The notes under the pieces: model-generated | The model's input: the letters and a program-made list of their open reading frames with translations, nothing else | Databases searched by the model: none | What the model was told of the DNA's origin: nothing | Part shown: positions 16,263 through 25,057 of the stretch, piece by piece | Layout of the letters: every line of letters starts with the position of its first letter | How positions within the stretch are numbered: position 1 is the stretch's first letter | Assembly: GCA_046160545.1 (NCBI GenBank) | Contig: JBJXGS010000079.1 | Location: 1 to 39,255, forward strand | Reading direction: 5' to 3' | Source of the DNA: JAEUOS01 sp046160545 | Lineage (GTDB): Bacteria > Pseudomonadota > Gammaproteobacteria > Burkholderiales > JAEUOS01 | Length of the DNA stretch: 39,255 nucleotides | Position numbers and translations under genes: made by a program

Positions 16263-16934
16263 ATGTCTTCCGCACCCGCCGGCATCATCGTCATCTGGAA
16301 CGACATCCGCGAGGACATGCGCGCCGAGTTCCACAACTGGCATTCGCTCGAGCACATTCCGGAGCGCGTGGCCATTCCCGGGTTTGTGCGCGGCCAGCGC
16401 TGGTTCGGTCAGGACTCCGCGCCGCAGTACCTTACGACCTACCTGACCGCCGACGCCGCGGTGCTGACAAGCGCCGCCTATCTTTCAAGGCTCAATGCGC
16501 CGACACCCTGGACCTTGCGCACGGTGGCCGCCTTTGTCGGCACCTGCCGTGCGGCGGGTACTGTGGCATGGCAGGAGGACCGCAGCACCGGTGAGTGCGG
16601 TTCGATACTGACCGCGCGCATCAACCAGGCGGTGGGCGACCCGGCCGCTCTGGTGCGCGCGTGGTCAACAGGTGCGTTGCAAACCCTGGCTGGCACCGAC
16701 GGCGTGGGCTGCGTGCGACTGGTCGTGACTACCGCTGCGGCGAGCCAGTTGCCGACCGCCGAGCGTGCGGTGCGCAGCGGCGACCTGGATGAACCTCAAC
16801 TAATCGTGCTGGCAGAAGGCTTCGGCACCCTCAGGCAGCTGCGCGATGGCTACGACGCCGCCACGTCCGGCGAGCCATTGCTCGCCCAGGCGCGCGTAGA
16901 CCTCTATTCACTGCAGTTTGGAAGATCCGCGTAG
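16263..16934 (+). CDS. EthD-like/dimeric alpha/beta-barrel protein, two-domain
   Basis: A 223-residue protein starting at ATG 16263. The N-terminal half reads as a barrel domain with IIVIWNDIREDMRAEFHNW, SLEHIPERVAIPGFVRGQRW and YLTTYLTADAAVL. It shares the EHIPE...(V/I)PG motif with the 117-residue protein at 3006. The C-terminal half (from about residue 110) looks like a second, more diverged barrel repeat. No catalytic residue can be assigned. It lies divergent from arsR and converges with tctA, overlapping the end of tctA by 27 bp, so both stops are read through on opposite strands. It may be an accessory of an organic-acid pathway; I do not know its function. Confidence 0.78.
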   Translation: MSSAPAGIIVIWNDIREDMRAEFHNWHSLEHIPERVAIPGFVRGQRWFGQDSAPQYLTTYLTADAAVLTSAAYLSRLNAPTPWTLRTVAAFVGTCRAAGTVAWQEDRSTGECGSILTARINQAVGDPAALVRAWSTGALQTLAGTDGVGCVRLVVTTAAASQLPTAERAVRSGDLDEPQLIVLAEGFGTLRQLRDGYDAATSGEPLLAQARVDLYSLQFGRSA

Positions 16935-18416
16935 CCTGCCTAAGATTCGGCGCACCGCGCCAAAGCGCAGCGCGATGATCACGGCGATGGTGACCCAGAT
17001 GAAAAGCGAGATCGGCCGGGTCAGAAAGGGCTCGAGGCTGCCGTCGGACAAGACCAGTCCGCGACGCAGGCTTTTTTCCATCAGATCACCGAGCACGATG
17101 CCCAGCACCAGGGGTGCCATCGGGTAGTTGAGCTGGCGCAGGATGAAGCCGATGACGCCGAAGGCCAGCATGACCCAGATGTCGAAGACGCGGCCGGCAA
17201 TCGCGAACGAACCCACCGTGCACAGCACCAGGATCACCGGCACCAGGAGCGTCTGCGGGACCTGCAGGACACGGGTCATGAGCCTGGTCAGCGTCAGCCC
17301 GTAGAAGAGGATGCACAAGGTCGCGAACAGCATCATGGCCACCACGTCATAGACGAACTGCGGCGACTGCACCATGATCATCGGGCCGGGCTGGACACCG
17401 TGGATCAGCATCGCGGCCATCAGCACCGCGGCCGGGGCCGAACCCGGAATGGACAGCGTCAGCACCGGGATGACAGCACCCGGCACGCAGGCGTTGTCGC
17501 CGGTTTCGGCGGCCATCAAGCCATCGATCGAGCCGCGCCCGAACATCTCGGGTTCCTTGCTGGCGCGCTTGGCCGCGGCGTACGAGGCCCAGGCCGCGAT
17601 GTCCTCACCGACCCCGGGGATCACGCCGATGCCGGTCCCTATGCAGCCCGAGCGCAGGATGGTCTTCCAGTGGCGCAGGATGTCGCCGAGCTTCGGGATC
17701 ACCGTGTCGAATGGATTGATCGCAACCGGTGGCCGGTACGCCTTCATGAGCACCAGGAGTTCGGCAAAGCCGAACGCGCCGACCAGCGCCGGGACCAGCG
17801 AGATTCCTCCGGCCAGATCGCGGTTGCCGAAGTGAAAGCGCTCGAACGCGTAAATGCCTTCCTGCCCGATGGTGGCCACGAACAGTCCCAGGAACCCTGC
17901 CATCCAGCCCTTGAGCGGGTCGCTGCCTGTCAGCGTGCCGGATATGACCACGCCAAAGACGGTCAGCCAGAAGAATTCGAAGGCGCCGAACTTGAGCGCA
18001 AGCTCCCCCAGCATCGGCGTGAAAAGCGCCAGGAAGAACATGCCGATCAGGGTGCCCAGCACCGAACCGGAGGTTGCGATGCCCATGGCGCGCCCGGCCT
18101 GCCCCTGCCGCGCCAGCGCGTAGCCGTCCAGGCAGGAAGCAGCAGAGGCCGGCGTGCCCGGAATGTTGAGCAGGATCGCCGAGCGCGACCCGCCATAGAT
18201 GGCACCGACGTAGGTGCAGATCAGCACCAGCAACGCCTGGGCCGGCTGCATCTTCAAGGTCAGGGTCGTCATCAGCGCCAGACCCATGGTGGCCGTCAGG
18301 CCCGGCAGCGCGCCGATGATCAGTCCGACCAGCGTGGCCGCGAACGCGTAGAAGAGCGAACTCGGCGTTAAAAAACTGCCGATCGACTGCCCGAACGCAT
18401 AGAGCCCGCCGAACAT
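16908..18416 (-). CDS. tctA: Tripartite tricarboxylate transporter large permease TctA
   Basis: A 502-residue large membrane subunit of the tripartite tricarboxylate transporter (TTT) family with about twelve hydrophobic segments. Family blocks are LVGLIIGALPGLTATMGLAL, GGSRSAILLNIPGTPASAAS, GVIPGVGEDIAAW and SIPGSAPAAVLMAAML. It starts ten bases after the tctB stop and belongs to the tctC-tctB-tctA operon. Together with TctB it imports a carboxylate bound by TctC, driven by an ion gradient. It may also serve the orphan Bug proteins in this window. The end overlaps the convergent 16263 gene by 27 bp. Confidence 0.95.
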   Translation of the reverse strand: MFGGLYAFGQSIGSFLTPSSLFYAFAATLVGLIIGALPGLTATMGLALMTTLTLKMQPAQALLVLICTYVGAIYGGSRSAILLNIPGTPASAASCLDGYALARQGQAGRAMGIATSGSVLGTLIGMFFLALFTPMLGELALKFGAFEFFWLTVFGVVISGTLTGSDPLKGWMAGFLGLFVATIGQEGIYAFERFHFGNRDLAGGISLVPALVGAFGFAELLVLMKAYRPPVAINPFDTVIPKLGDILRHWKTILRSGCIGTGIGVIPGVGEDIAAWASYAAAKRASKEPEMFGRGSIDGLMAAETGDNACVPGAVIPVLTLSIPGSAPAAVLMAAMLIHGVQPGPMIMVQSPQFVYDVVAMMLFATLCILFYGLTLTRLMTRVLQVPQTLLVPVILVLCTVGSFAIAGRVFDIWVMLAFGVIGFILRQLNYPMAPLVLGIVLGDLMEKSLRRGLVLSDGSLEPFLTRPISLFIWVTIAVIIALRFGAVRRILGRLRGSSKLQ

Positions 18417-18426
18417 GCTGAGGGCC

Positions 18427-18987
18427 TTAAGGCAGGCGCACCAGGAACAACTCCTGGAACACGTAACTCACGAGCAGGGCCGTGCCCGCCCCCATCGCCA
18501 GGGCGACCACGATACCGCGCACTGTCTCTCCGCGCGCGCGGCGCTTTTGCGCCTCGAAAATCAGGATGCACCCGGTCACGAAGACCAAGGTCGCCAGCCA
18601 GAAGGGGATGCCGGCGCGGCCCACGACGCCGGCTGCATACGCCAGTGCAAGCACCAGGAACCCGCCCACGCGCAGCCACATCGCACGGGCTGATGCCGAG
18701 AGGCTCCACGGAGTCGCGGCGAGCCTGTGTCCGCCCGCCCGCAAGGCGCGCAACGCCAGCAAGAGACCGAATGCGACAAGCACCCCGCCGACGATGCCGG
18801 GGTACAAGCCGGGGGCGGTATAGATCTTGGCGCCCTGGCTCTCCAGGCGATCCATGTTCCAGCTCGCAAGGACAATGATGATGCCGAAGGCGATCCACAC
18901 CAGCGCCGATAGAAAATCGGCGCGCGCGGACACAGGCGTCTCGTCCGTGCCGCCCTGTTCCGCCATGGGGTTGGCCTCGCTGCTCAT
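18427..18987 (-). CDS. tctB: Tripartite tricarboxylate transporter small subunit TctB
   Basis: A 186-residue membrane protein of the TctB type. ATG 18987 was chosen because CCAGGA lies just upstream; the frame is open further upstream but Arg-rich and without family features. The sequence has ADFLSALVWIAFGIIIVLASW, then GLYPGIVGGVLVAFGLLLAL and two more hydrophobic segments (FWLATLVFVTGCILIF and GIVVALAMGAGTALLVSYVFQELFLVRLP), as expected for the four-segment small subunit. It lies between tctC and tctA and forms the membrane complex with TctA. Confidence 0.92.
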   Translation of the reverse strand: MSSEANPMAEQGGTDETPVSARADFLSALVWIAFGIIIVLASWNMDRLESQGAKIYTAPGLYPGIVGGVLVAFGLLLALRALRAGGHRLAATPWSLSASARAMWLRVGGFLVLALAYAAGVVGRAGIPFWLATLVFVTGCILIFEAQKRRARGETVRGIVVALAMGAGTALLVSYVFQELFLVRLP

Positions 18988-19030
18988 GATCCTGGAAATC
19001 CGCCCGCTGATTCTTTCCGGCCGACATGCT

Positions 19031-19047
19031 GCGCGGCGAAGCCGCGC
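19031..19047 (-). promoter_or_regulatory. Intra-operon GC hairpin between tctC and tctB
   Basis: A perfect 7-bp inverted repeat (GCGCGGC/GCCGCGC) with a three-base loop. It reads on the transcribed minus strand as a GC stem closing a C-TTC-G loop. It sits in the 174-bp gap between the tctC stop and the tctB start, with no T-run after it. Such hairpins can protect the abundant binding-protein mRNA or attenuate the permease genes; function is inferred. Confidence 0.45.
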
Positions 19048-19161
19048 GCGCACCCTGACCGGCAAAAACTCAGGCGCCGCAGCGCAGGCCGGTGCCCGGC
19101 CAAACCGCGGACCTGTGCAAGGCCTACGCGCGGTTGCGTGAAGAAGAACCTCGAATCGCGC

Positions 19162-20166
19162 TCAGGGCCGCGGGATGCCGATGGTGGCTGGCGATATCTT
19201 GGCCTGCCCCGCATCGAACTTTTGCCAGGCCGCGTCCGCCACCGCGGGCATGGCGATCTTCTGCGCTTCGGCTCCGGAGGTCACGACCATGAGGGCACCA
19301 CGGCTGGTGGCGTACTTGCGGATCATCTCGGACTTGGCAACCCTTTCCGCCCAGATCTTGTCGAGCGTTGCGATCACCTCGGCGGGAACGCCCTTGGGTA
19401 CAAAGATGCCGAAGTAGCTGACCGGAACCTTGAATCCGGGAATGAAATCGGACAGCGGCGCGATCCTGCCGTAGCCCTCGATCTCGATGGCCTTGTCGCC
19501 CACCACTGCCAGCGGACGCAGGCGCTTGCCGCGGATCATTTCCGACTGCTCCGACGAAAGCTGCGTGGTCACGTCGGTCTCGCCGGCCACAGTGGCGATC
19601 ACGGCCGGGTTGCCGCCGTCGTAGGTCACGTGCTTGTACTTGATGCCGGTTGCCGCGACGATCTGCTCGATCGCGGTATGCCCGCTCGAATTCACGCCCG
19701 CGGTACCGACCGAGACCTGTCCGGGACGCGCCCTCATGGCGTCGAGCAGCGACTTCATGTCCTTGTGCGGGGAATTCGCCGGGACGCTGACGATGGTCGG
19801 CAGCGCCAGGTGCAGATACATGTGCCAGTCCTGCACGGTGGTGTCCACCATGCCCATGATCTTGTACGAACCGAGGTCCTTGGGCGCCCCCGAGGTCCAG
19901 GTATAGCCGTCCTTGGTTGCCTCGAGCGCATTCTTGGTGCCGATCGAACCCGAGGCGCCGGGCTGGTTCAGCACCACGATCTTCTGCCCCAGCGCAGCTT
20001 CCAGATCACCAGCGGTCACGCGGATCATCTGGTCGGTCGCCCCGCCGGCCGCCCACGGCACGATCACGTTGATCGGCTTGTTCGGCTTCCACTGCGCGAA
20101 GGCGGGGGCCGCGGCGAGAAGCGCCGCGCAGAGCAAAAGTGCGTTCTTTGGAACCGTGCTGAACAT
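19162..20166 (-). CDS. tctC: TctC/Bug periplasmic binding protein of the TTT transporter
   Basis: A 334-residue Bug/TctC receptor. ATG 20166 has GGGAGG six bases upstream and gives a signal peptide ending APAFAQ; the longer frame to 20217 is not needed. Blocks are KPINVIVPWAAGGATDQMIRV, LNQPGASGSIGTKNAL, TKDGYTWTSGAPKDLGSY, VGTAGVNSSGHTAIEQIVA and GIFVPKGVPAEVI. It is upstream of tctB and tctA on the same strand, so it is the cognate receptor of this complete TTT system. Another Bug gene lies 93 bp further upstream on the same strand. The ligand is a carboxylate of unknown identity. Confidence 0.94.
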   Translation of the reverse strand: MFSTVPKNALLLCAALLAAAPAFAQWKPNKPINVIVPWAAGGATDQMIRVTAGDLEAALGQKIVVLNQPGASGSIGTKNALEATKDGYTWTSGAPKDLGSYKIMGMVDTTVQDWHMYLHLALPTIVSVPANSPHKDMKSLLDAMRARPGQVSVGTAGVNSSGHTAIEQIVAATGIKYKHVTYDGGNPAVIATVAGETDVTTQLSSEQSEMIRGKRLRPLAVVGDKAIEIEGYGRIAPLSDFIPGFKVPVSYFGIFVPKGVPAEVIATLDKIWAERVAKSEMIRKYATSRGALMVVTSGAEAQKIAMPAVADAAWQKFDAGQAKISPATIGIPRP

Positions 20167-20259
20167 GAGTGCCTCCCTGTTAACGATTTGGTTACTTCTT
20201 GCGACGCAGTTTGGCAAAAGACACCGCCCCTGTCAATGCGCTCCGCTCGGGGCAAACCC

Positions 20260-21228
20260 CTAGTCGACCTTGAGCTTGAGCGTGCGTACCAGGTCACCCA
20301 GACGGTCGTACTCGCCGTTGACCAGGCGCGCAAACTCCGCCGGCCCGGCAGACATGACATTGAGCCCGATCCCCTGCATGCGTTCGACCACTGCCGGCTG
20401 GCGCAGGAGTTCCTCGACATCGCGATGCACCCGCTCGACGACCGCGCGCGGCGTGCCGGCCGGCGCCAGCAGGCCCATCCAGGGGCGCACCGCCTCGAAG
20501 CCGGGCAGCAGCTCGCCGATGGTCGGCACGTCCGGCAGCTGGGCAAGCCGCCGCGGCCCCGTCACCGCCACCGCACGCACCTTGCCTGCGCGCAGGTGGG
20601 GCAGCATGGGGGTGAGCGCGTCCTGCTGCAGGTGGATGCGCCCGCCGATCAGGTCGGTGGTCACGGCAGCGACGCCCTTGTACGGAACGTGGGTTGCGAC
20701 AAGTCCGGTACGCGCCTTGAGCGCCTCCATGTTCAGGTGCGGCACCGTGCCGCTGCCCGCCGACCCGTAGTAGAGCCCGCCGGGAGTGGTCTTGCTCAAC
20801 TGCACCAGCTCGGCGAAGCTGCTCCACTTGAGACCGACATTGGCCACCAGCAGGCCGTCCGGGATGGCCACGCCGACGATCGGCACGAAATCCTTCTTCG
20901 GGTCGTAGCCGACGTTGGGATAGACGTGCGGATTGATGCCGAAGGCGGCCATCGCCGAGAAGAGTAGCGTGTAGCCGTCAGTCGGCGCCTTCGACACCGC
21001 CTGGGCGCCCAGGCTGCCCCCCTGGCCGGGGCGGTTCTCGACCACCATGGACTGGCCCCATTTGGCCGTGAGTCCATCGGCGACCAGGCGCGCGGCCACG
21101 TCAGCGACGTTGCCGGCGGCATAGGAAACCACCAGGCGCACCGGGCGCTCGGGATAGGCTCCCTGCCCGTAAGCGGTCGGCGCGAAACAGGCTATGGCGA
21201 GTACGGCGGCGCATGCGTGAATGATCAT
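20260..21228 (-). CDS. Bug/TctC-family periplasmic substrate-binding protein
   Basis: A 322-residue Bug receptor with signal peptide MIIHACAAVLAIACFAPTAYGQ and mature start YPERPVRLVVSYAAGN. The usual glycine-rich PGG is AGN here, a change in the first ligand-binding loop. Other blocks are VVENRPGQGGSLGAQAVSKA, PTDGYTLLFSAMAAFGINP, YYGSAGSGTVPHLNMEA, THVPYKGVAAVTTDLIGG and APAGTPRAVVERV. It lies upstream of tctCBA on the same strand and may share its permease. Its ligand is unknown. Confidence 0.93.
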   Translation of the reverse strand: MIIHACAAVLAIACFAPTAYGQGAYPERPVRLVVSYAAGNVADVAARLVADGLTAKWGQSMVVENRPGQGGSLGAQAVSKAPTDGYTLLFSAMAAFGINPHVYPNVGYDPKKDFVPIVGVAIPDGLLVANVGLKWSSFAELVQLSKTTPGGLYYGSAGSGTVPHLNMEALKARTGLVATHVPYKGVAAVTTDLIGGRIHLQQDALTPMLPHLRAGKVRAVAVTGPRRLAQLPDVPTIGELLPGFEAVRPWMGLLAPAGTPRAVVERVHRDVEELLRQPAVVERMQGIGLNVMSAGPAEFARLVNGEYDRLGDLVRTLKLKVD

Positions 21229-21299
21229 TCTTGGCGTCTCCGGGTGGTCAAGCGCAAACAGCTGGGTGAAGGGAAAATTTTCAGGCGTGGAAGCATAGC

Positions 21300-21320
21300 C
21301 GAACGACGTCGCGCCGTTCG
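21300..21320 (-). terminator. Possible terminator hairpin after the MMPL exporter gene
   Basis: Nine base pairs including one G-T pair, around a three-base loop, read on the minus strand from CGAACG to CGTTCG. It lies in the 120-bp gap between the MMPL stop and the next Bug start. There is no T-run after the stem, so rho-independent termination is uncertain. Confidence 0.35.
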
Positions 21321-21348
21321 CGCTCGCGAGTGCCCAGCCCAGCGACGA

Positions 21349-23571
21349 TCACGGGCGCTCGTGCCGCACGGCCGGCCGGCGCCGCGCCAGCCATGCCGGT
21401 GCATACCAGTTGCGCTCGCCCAGGAGCGTCATGCTCGCCGGCACCAGCAGCAGGCGCACCAGCGTGGCGTCGAGCAGCAACGCCACCGCGAGCCCGAAAC
21501 CCATTTGCTGGAACATCACCAGCTGGCCGGCAGCCAGGCCGACGAACACCGCCACCATGATCAGCGCCGCACCGCCGATCACGCGCGCCGTGGAGCGCAA
21601 CGCATGGACCACCGCGGCCGTGTTGTCGCCACTGGCGTCGTAGTGCTCGCGCATGCGGCTTAAGAGAAAGACGTGGTAGTCCATCGAAAGACCGTAGAGC
21701 AGCGTAAAGAGAAAAAGCGGGATCCAGGCCTCGATCACCACACCGGACTTAAACCCCAGCCAGTGTGCGCCGATGCCCTGCTGGAACACCAGCACCAGCG
21801 CCCCGTAGGCAGCACCCACCGAGAGCAGGTTCAGCACAATTGCCTTGAGCGGCACGACCAGCGAGCGAAAGGCGAGTGCCAGCAGCACGAAGCTCGACGC
21901 CAGTACCGTGGCCATGACCCAGGGCGTATGGCTGCGGATAAGCGCGAAAAAATCCACGTAGCGCGCTGCGAGCCCGCCGACCTGCACCTCGAGACCCTTG
22001 GCCGCAGCGCCAACGAAGGCCTGCGGAATCCACTGCGCGCGCAGGCGCTCGATGCCGGCCAGGACCTTGGAGTCCTCGGGCACACCCTGCATCGGCAGCC
22101 ACAGCAGGTGCACGCGCGCATCGGGGCCGGGCCGCACTTCGATACGCTCGGCCACAAAGGCCGTATCGGATGCAAGGAGGACGCGCAGCCGTTCCACCGA
22201 CTGAAGAAGCTCCGCCTGCGCGGCCGCGCCGCCGGCTGCGGAATACACAACCACCTGCGCCTCTGCCAGGGAACCGAGACGAAACGACTGCTGCATGCGC
22301 TCGAACGCCTGGCGCGCAGGCAGGTTCGAAGGCAAGGTCTCGAGGCCGGCAAAGCCGATCTTGAGCGTGAGCGCAGGAGCGGCCAGTGCGACCAGAAGCC
22401 CGGTGGATACGATCGCACAGGCCCAGGGTCTGCGCACCGCCAGCGGCAAAGTGCGCGGGTCGTGCGCGGACCTGCCCAGTCCCGGCGCGCTCTGACCTGC
22501 CCTGTTTGGCGCAACAGACCGGTACCAGCCTGCCGCATCGACGTGGCGCCCCAGCAGCATGAGCAGGGCCGGCAAAAGCGTGAGCGCGGCCAGCACGGCT
22601 GTGGCCACCGCGACGATGGCGCCGAGCGCCAGTCCGCGGAACACGTTGGTCGGCACAAGCAGGAGTCCCAACAGGGCCAGCGCCACCGTGGCGCCGGACC
22701 ACACAACCGCCCGTCCCGCGCTGCGTGCGCTGCGCAGCGCCGCCGCCGCGTCACCACGGCCGCGCGCGCGCTCCTCGCGCCAGCGCGCCAGCATGAAAAG
22801 CGCGACGTCGATGCCCACCGCCATGCACATCATGACCACCATGTTGGTGACCAGGAAGTAGACCGGCACCACCTGGCCCGCCAGCACCACCGCGCCCAGC
22901 GCGATGGCCATGGCCACGGCAGCCACCACCAGCGGCAGCAGCGCCGCCAGTGGCGCGCCGAATACGGCCAGCAGCACCAGCGCCGCGGCAGGCAGGCCGA
23001 TCAGGAGCTCGGCGCGCAGGTCTTCGTCAGCCAGCCTGCGATAGTCCAGCCCCACACTGGCTTGACCGACAAGCGTGGCGTTGAGGTCGGTGCCGGCACT
23101 GGCGCGGGCCAGGGCTGCGCGCAGCGCGGCGGCGTGGCGCGGCGCATCCTCGACCACCAAAGGCACCAGCGCCGCATGGCGGTCGGCCGAGACCAGGGAC
23201 TCATCGTCATCGGTGAACCAGCTGCGCGCACCCCGCACCACCCCCGGCACCGCAGCCTGCAACTCCCGGGCGATGATCTGCGCCTGCACCGCATAGATCG
23301 GATCGTCGACCTTCTGCGTGGCCGAATGCAGCACGACCACCTCGTTGGGCCGGGCCGCGGACTGCGCATGCTGGGGAAAGTGCTCGCGCAGCAAGGCAGC
23401 GGCGCGCACCGAGCTGGAGCCGTCCTGACGCTCGACCTCGGTGGTGAAGGCACCGGGCCCCAGGTGCCAGAGCAGGGCTCCACCCATGAACGCGGCAGCC
23501 AGCCAGAAAGCCAGCACCTGGCCAGGATGGCGCACAGCCAGCCGCACCAGAAACGCGATGGTTTGGCGCAT
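21349..23571 (-). CDS. MMPL/RND-family transporter
   Basis: A 740-residue inner-membrane protein of the MMPL type in the RND superfamily. The N-terminus has one membrane segment (VLAFWLAAAFMGGALLW) followed by a large periplasmic loop of about 170 residues. A block of five segments (from ELLIGLPAAALVLLAVFGAPLA onward) is followed by a second such set after about residue 540, the usual two-fold RND arrangement. YFLVTNMVVMMCMAVGIDVALFMLARWREE and YGLSMDYHVFLLSRMREHYD carry the conserved acidic proton-relay regions. It probably exports a lipid or hydrophobic compound, driven by proton flow. It lies 106 bp after dctM on the same strand, separated by two hairpins, so it may be independently expressed. 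Its substrate is unknown. Confidence 0.9.
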   Translation of the reverse strand: MRQTIAFLVRLAVRHPGQVLAFWLAAAFMGGALLWHLGPGAFTTEVERQDGSSSVRAAALLREHFPQHAQSAARPNEVVVLHSATQKVDDPIYAVQAQIIARELQAAVPGVVRGARSWFTDDDESLVSADRHAALVPLVVEDAPRHAAALRAALARASAGTDLNATLVGQASVGLDYRRLADEDLRAELLIGLPAAALVLLAVFGAPLAALLPLVVAAVAMAIALGAVVLAGQVVPVYFLVTNMVVMMCMAVGIDVALFMLARWREERARGRGDAAAALRSARSAGRAVVWSGATVALALLGLLLVPTNVFRGLALGAIVAVATAVLAALTLLPALLMLLGRHVDAAGWYRSVAPNRAGQSAPGLGRSAHDPRTLPLAVRRPWACAIVSTGLLVALAAPALTLKIGFAGLETLPSNLPARQAFERMQQSFRLGSLAEAQVVVYSAAGGAAAQAELLQSVERLRVLLASDTAFVAERIEVRPGPDARVHLLWLPMQGVPEDSKVLAGIERLRAQWIPQAFVGAAAKGLEVQVGGLAARYVDFFALIRSHTPWVMATVLASSFVLLALAFRSLVVPLKAIVLNLLSVGAAYGALVLVFQQGIGAHWLGFKSGVVIEAWIPLFLFTLLYGLSMDYHVFLLSRMREHYDASGDNTAAVVHALRSTARVIGGAALIMVAVFVGLAAGQLVMFQQMGFGLAVALLLDATLVRLLLVPASMTLLGERNWYAPAWLARRRPAVRHERP

Positions 23572-23602
23572 GCGATGATCCCGGAATTGCCGCGAAGGAC
23601 GA

Positions 23603-23626
23603 CGCGGCGCAGAAGTCTGCGCCGTG
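23603..23626 (-). terminator. Hairpin 1 of a tandem pair between dctM and the MMPL gene
   Basis: A 10-bp stem with one G-T pair around the loop AAGT, read through CGGCGCAG and CTGCGCCG. It lies 52 bp after the dctM stop and 31 bp before the MMPL start. There is no T-tract. It may act as a terminator or mRNA 3'-end stabiliser together with the adjacent hairpin at 23629-23649. Confidence 0.45.
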
Positions 23627-23628
23627 CC

Positions 23629-23649
23629 CGCCGGCGGCTAGCGCCGGCG
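23629..23649 (-). terminator. Hairpin 2 of a tandem pair between dctM and the MMPL gene
   Basis: An 8-bp stem of CGCCGGCG on both sides of a five-base loop GCTAG. Each arm is itself self-complementary. It begins two bases after hairpin 1 and is the first one met after dctM. There is no T-run, so a REP-like or stabilising role is as likely as termination. Confidence 0.45.
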
Positions 23650-23677
23650 ACCCGAGACTACCACCGGGGCACCGTCG

Positions 23678-25057
23678 TCAATCGAGGAAGCCGTACACGC
23701 GCGGCAGGTACAGCACCACCTCGGGGAAGATCATGCAGAGAATCAGCGCGATCAACTGGACGCAGACAAACGGCGTGATGCCCTTGTAGATGTCCATCAT
23801 CGTCACCGAGGGTGGCACCGTACCCTTCATGTAGAAGAGCGCAAAGCCGAACGGCGGGGTCAGGAAGGCCGTCTGCATGTTGACCGCCAAGAGGATCGCG
23901 AACCAGGTGAGGATGATCTGCTTGCCCTGGATGAAGGTGCCGAAGTCGAGCTTGCCGATGATGGGCGCGAAGATCGGGATGACGATCAGGCAGATTTCGA
24001 TCCAGTCAAAGAAGAATCCCATGATGAACACCAGGATCATCACGAAGCTCATCACCTCCCAGCCGGTGTCGATGCCCATCGCCTGCAGGATCTCCGCGAC
24101 CAGATCATCACCACCCAGCGCGCGGAAGACATACGAGAACAGGGTCGCACCGAAGATGATGAAGAACACCATCGCATTGGTCAGGGCCGACGAAGTCATG
24201 ACCTCGCGCAGCACCTGCATCGAGAAGCGCTTGTTGGCGATCGCCAGGATGATCGCGCCGAGCGCACCGATGCCGGACGCCTCGGTAGGTGTCGCCCAGC
24301 CGGCGAAGATGGAGCCCAGCACCAGCGCGATCAGGAACGACGGCGGCACGAAGCCGCGCACGATCAGGCCCATGGTCAGGCGTTCGTCGTCCGGCCCGAG
24401 CTTGCCCGTCACCGCAGGCGCCAGGCCCGGTTTGATGATGCAGATCACGATGATGTAGACGACGTACAGGGCACTCATCAGGAGGCCCGGCAGGATCGCG
24501 CCGGTGAAAAGCGTGCCCACCGGAATGCCCATCAGGTCGCCCATGATGACCAGCATGATCGAGGGCGGGATCAGGATCCCCAGCGTGCCGGCCGAGGCGA
24601 TCGTGCCGACCGCCAGCGACTTGTTGTAGCCCTTCTCGAGCATGACCGGCAAGGCGATCAGGGTCAGCATGATCACCGAGGCGCCGACGATGCCGGTGGT
24701 GGCCGCCATGATCGTGCCCAGGACCGTCACCGCGATCGCCAGGCCGCCCGGCACCTGGCGCAGCATCAGTTGCAGGATGTGCAGCAGGGTCTCGGCGACC
24801 CCGCTTTTCTCCAGCATGGTGCCCATGAAGATGAACATCGGGATCGCCACCAGCACCGGGTTCGCCACCGCCTGCCCGTAAACCCGCGGCAGCAGGTTGG
24901 CAAACTGATTCATGTTGAACACTTCGGTGAGCACGCCTAAGAAGCCGAAGAAGATGCCGATCGCGCCCAGGAGGAACGCCACCGGATAGCCCAGGAACAT
25001 GATGGCGACCAGGGCAAAGAACATGACCACCGCCAGGTGGTCGATAAGCCAGGTCAT
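23678..25057 (-). CDS. dctM: TRAP transporter large permease DctM
   Basis: A 459-residue large membrane subunit of a TRAP transporter. Blocks include FLGYPVAFLLGAIGIFFGFLG, AIPMFIFMGTMLEKSG, ATTGIVGASVIMLTLIALPVML, SAGTLGILIPPSIMLVIMG and ATPTEASGIGALGAIIL. About twelve hydrophobic segments are visible. The start overlaps the dctQ stop as TGATG. With DctQ it forms a Na+-driven importer that takes substrate from DctP. The set is followed by two hairpins and then an MMPL gene. Confidence 0.95.
   Translation of the reverse strand: MTWLIDHLAVVMFFALVAIMFLGYPVAFLLGAIGIFFGFLGVLTEVFNMNQFANLLPRVYGQAVANPVLVAIPMFIFMGTMLEKSGVAETLLHILQLMLRQVPGGLAIAVTVLGTIMAATTGIVGASVIMLTLIALPVMLEKGYNKSLAVGTIASAGTLGILIPPSIMLVIMGDLMGIPVGTLFTGAILPGLLMSALYVVYIIVICIIKPGLAPAVTGKLGPDDERLTMGLIVRGFVPPSFLIALVLGSIFAGWATPTEASGIGALGAIILAIANKRFSMQVLREVMTSSALTNAMVFFIIFGATLFSYVFRALGGDDLVAEILQAMGIDTGWEVMSFVMILVFIMGFFFDWIEICLIVIPIFAPIIGKLDFGTFIQGKQIILTWFAILLAVNMQTAFLTPPFGFALFYMKGTVPPSVTMMDIYKGITPFVCVQLIALILCMIFPEVVLYLPRVYGFLD

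Noticed and set aside
17400..18371. A 323-residue plus-strand frame over tctA
   Set aside because: It has the extreme Arg/Gln/His content of a shadow frame and overlaps a certain gene.
21673..23778. A 701-residue plus-strand frame over the MMPL gene
   Set aside because: It is antisense to a clear membrane transporter, and its composition (rich in Arg, Gln and His) is typical of a GC-rich shadow frame.
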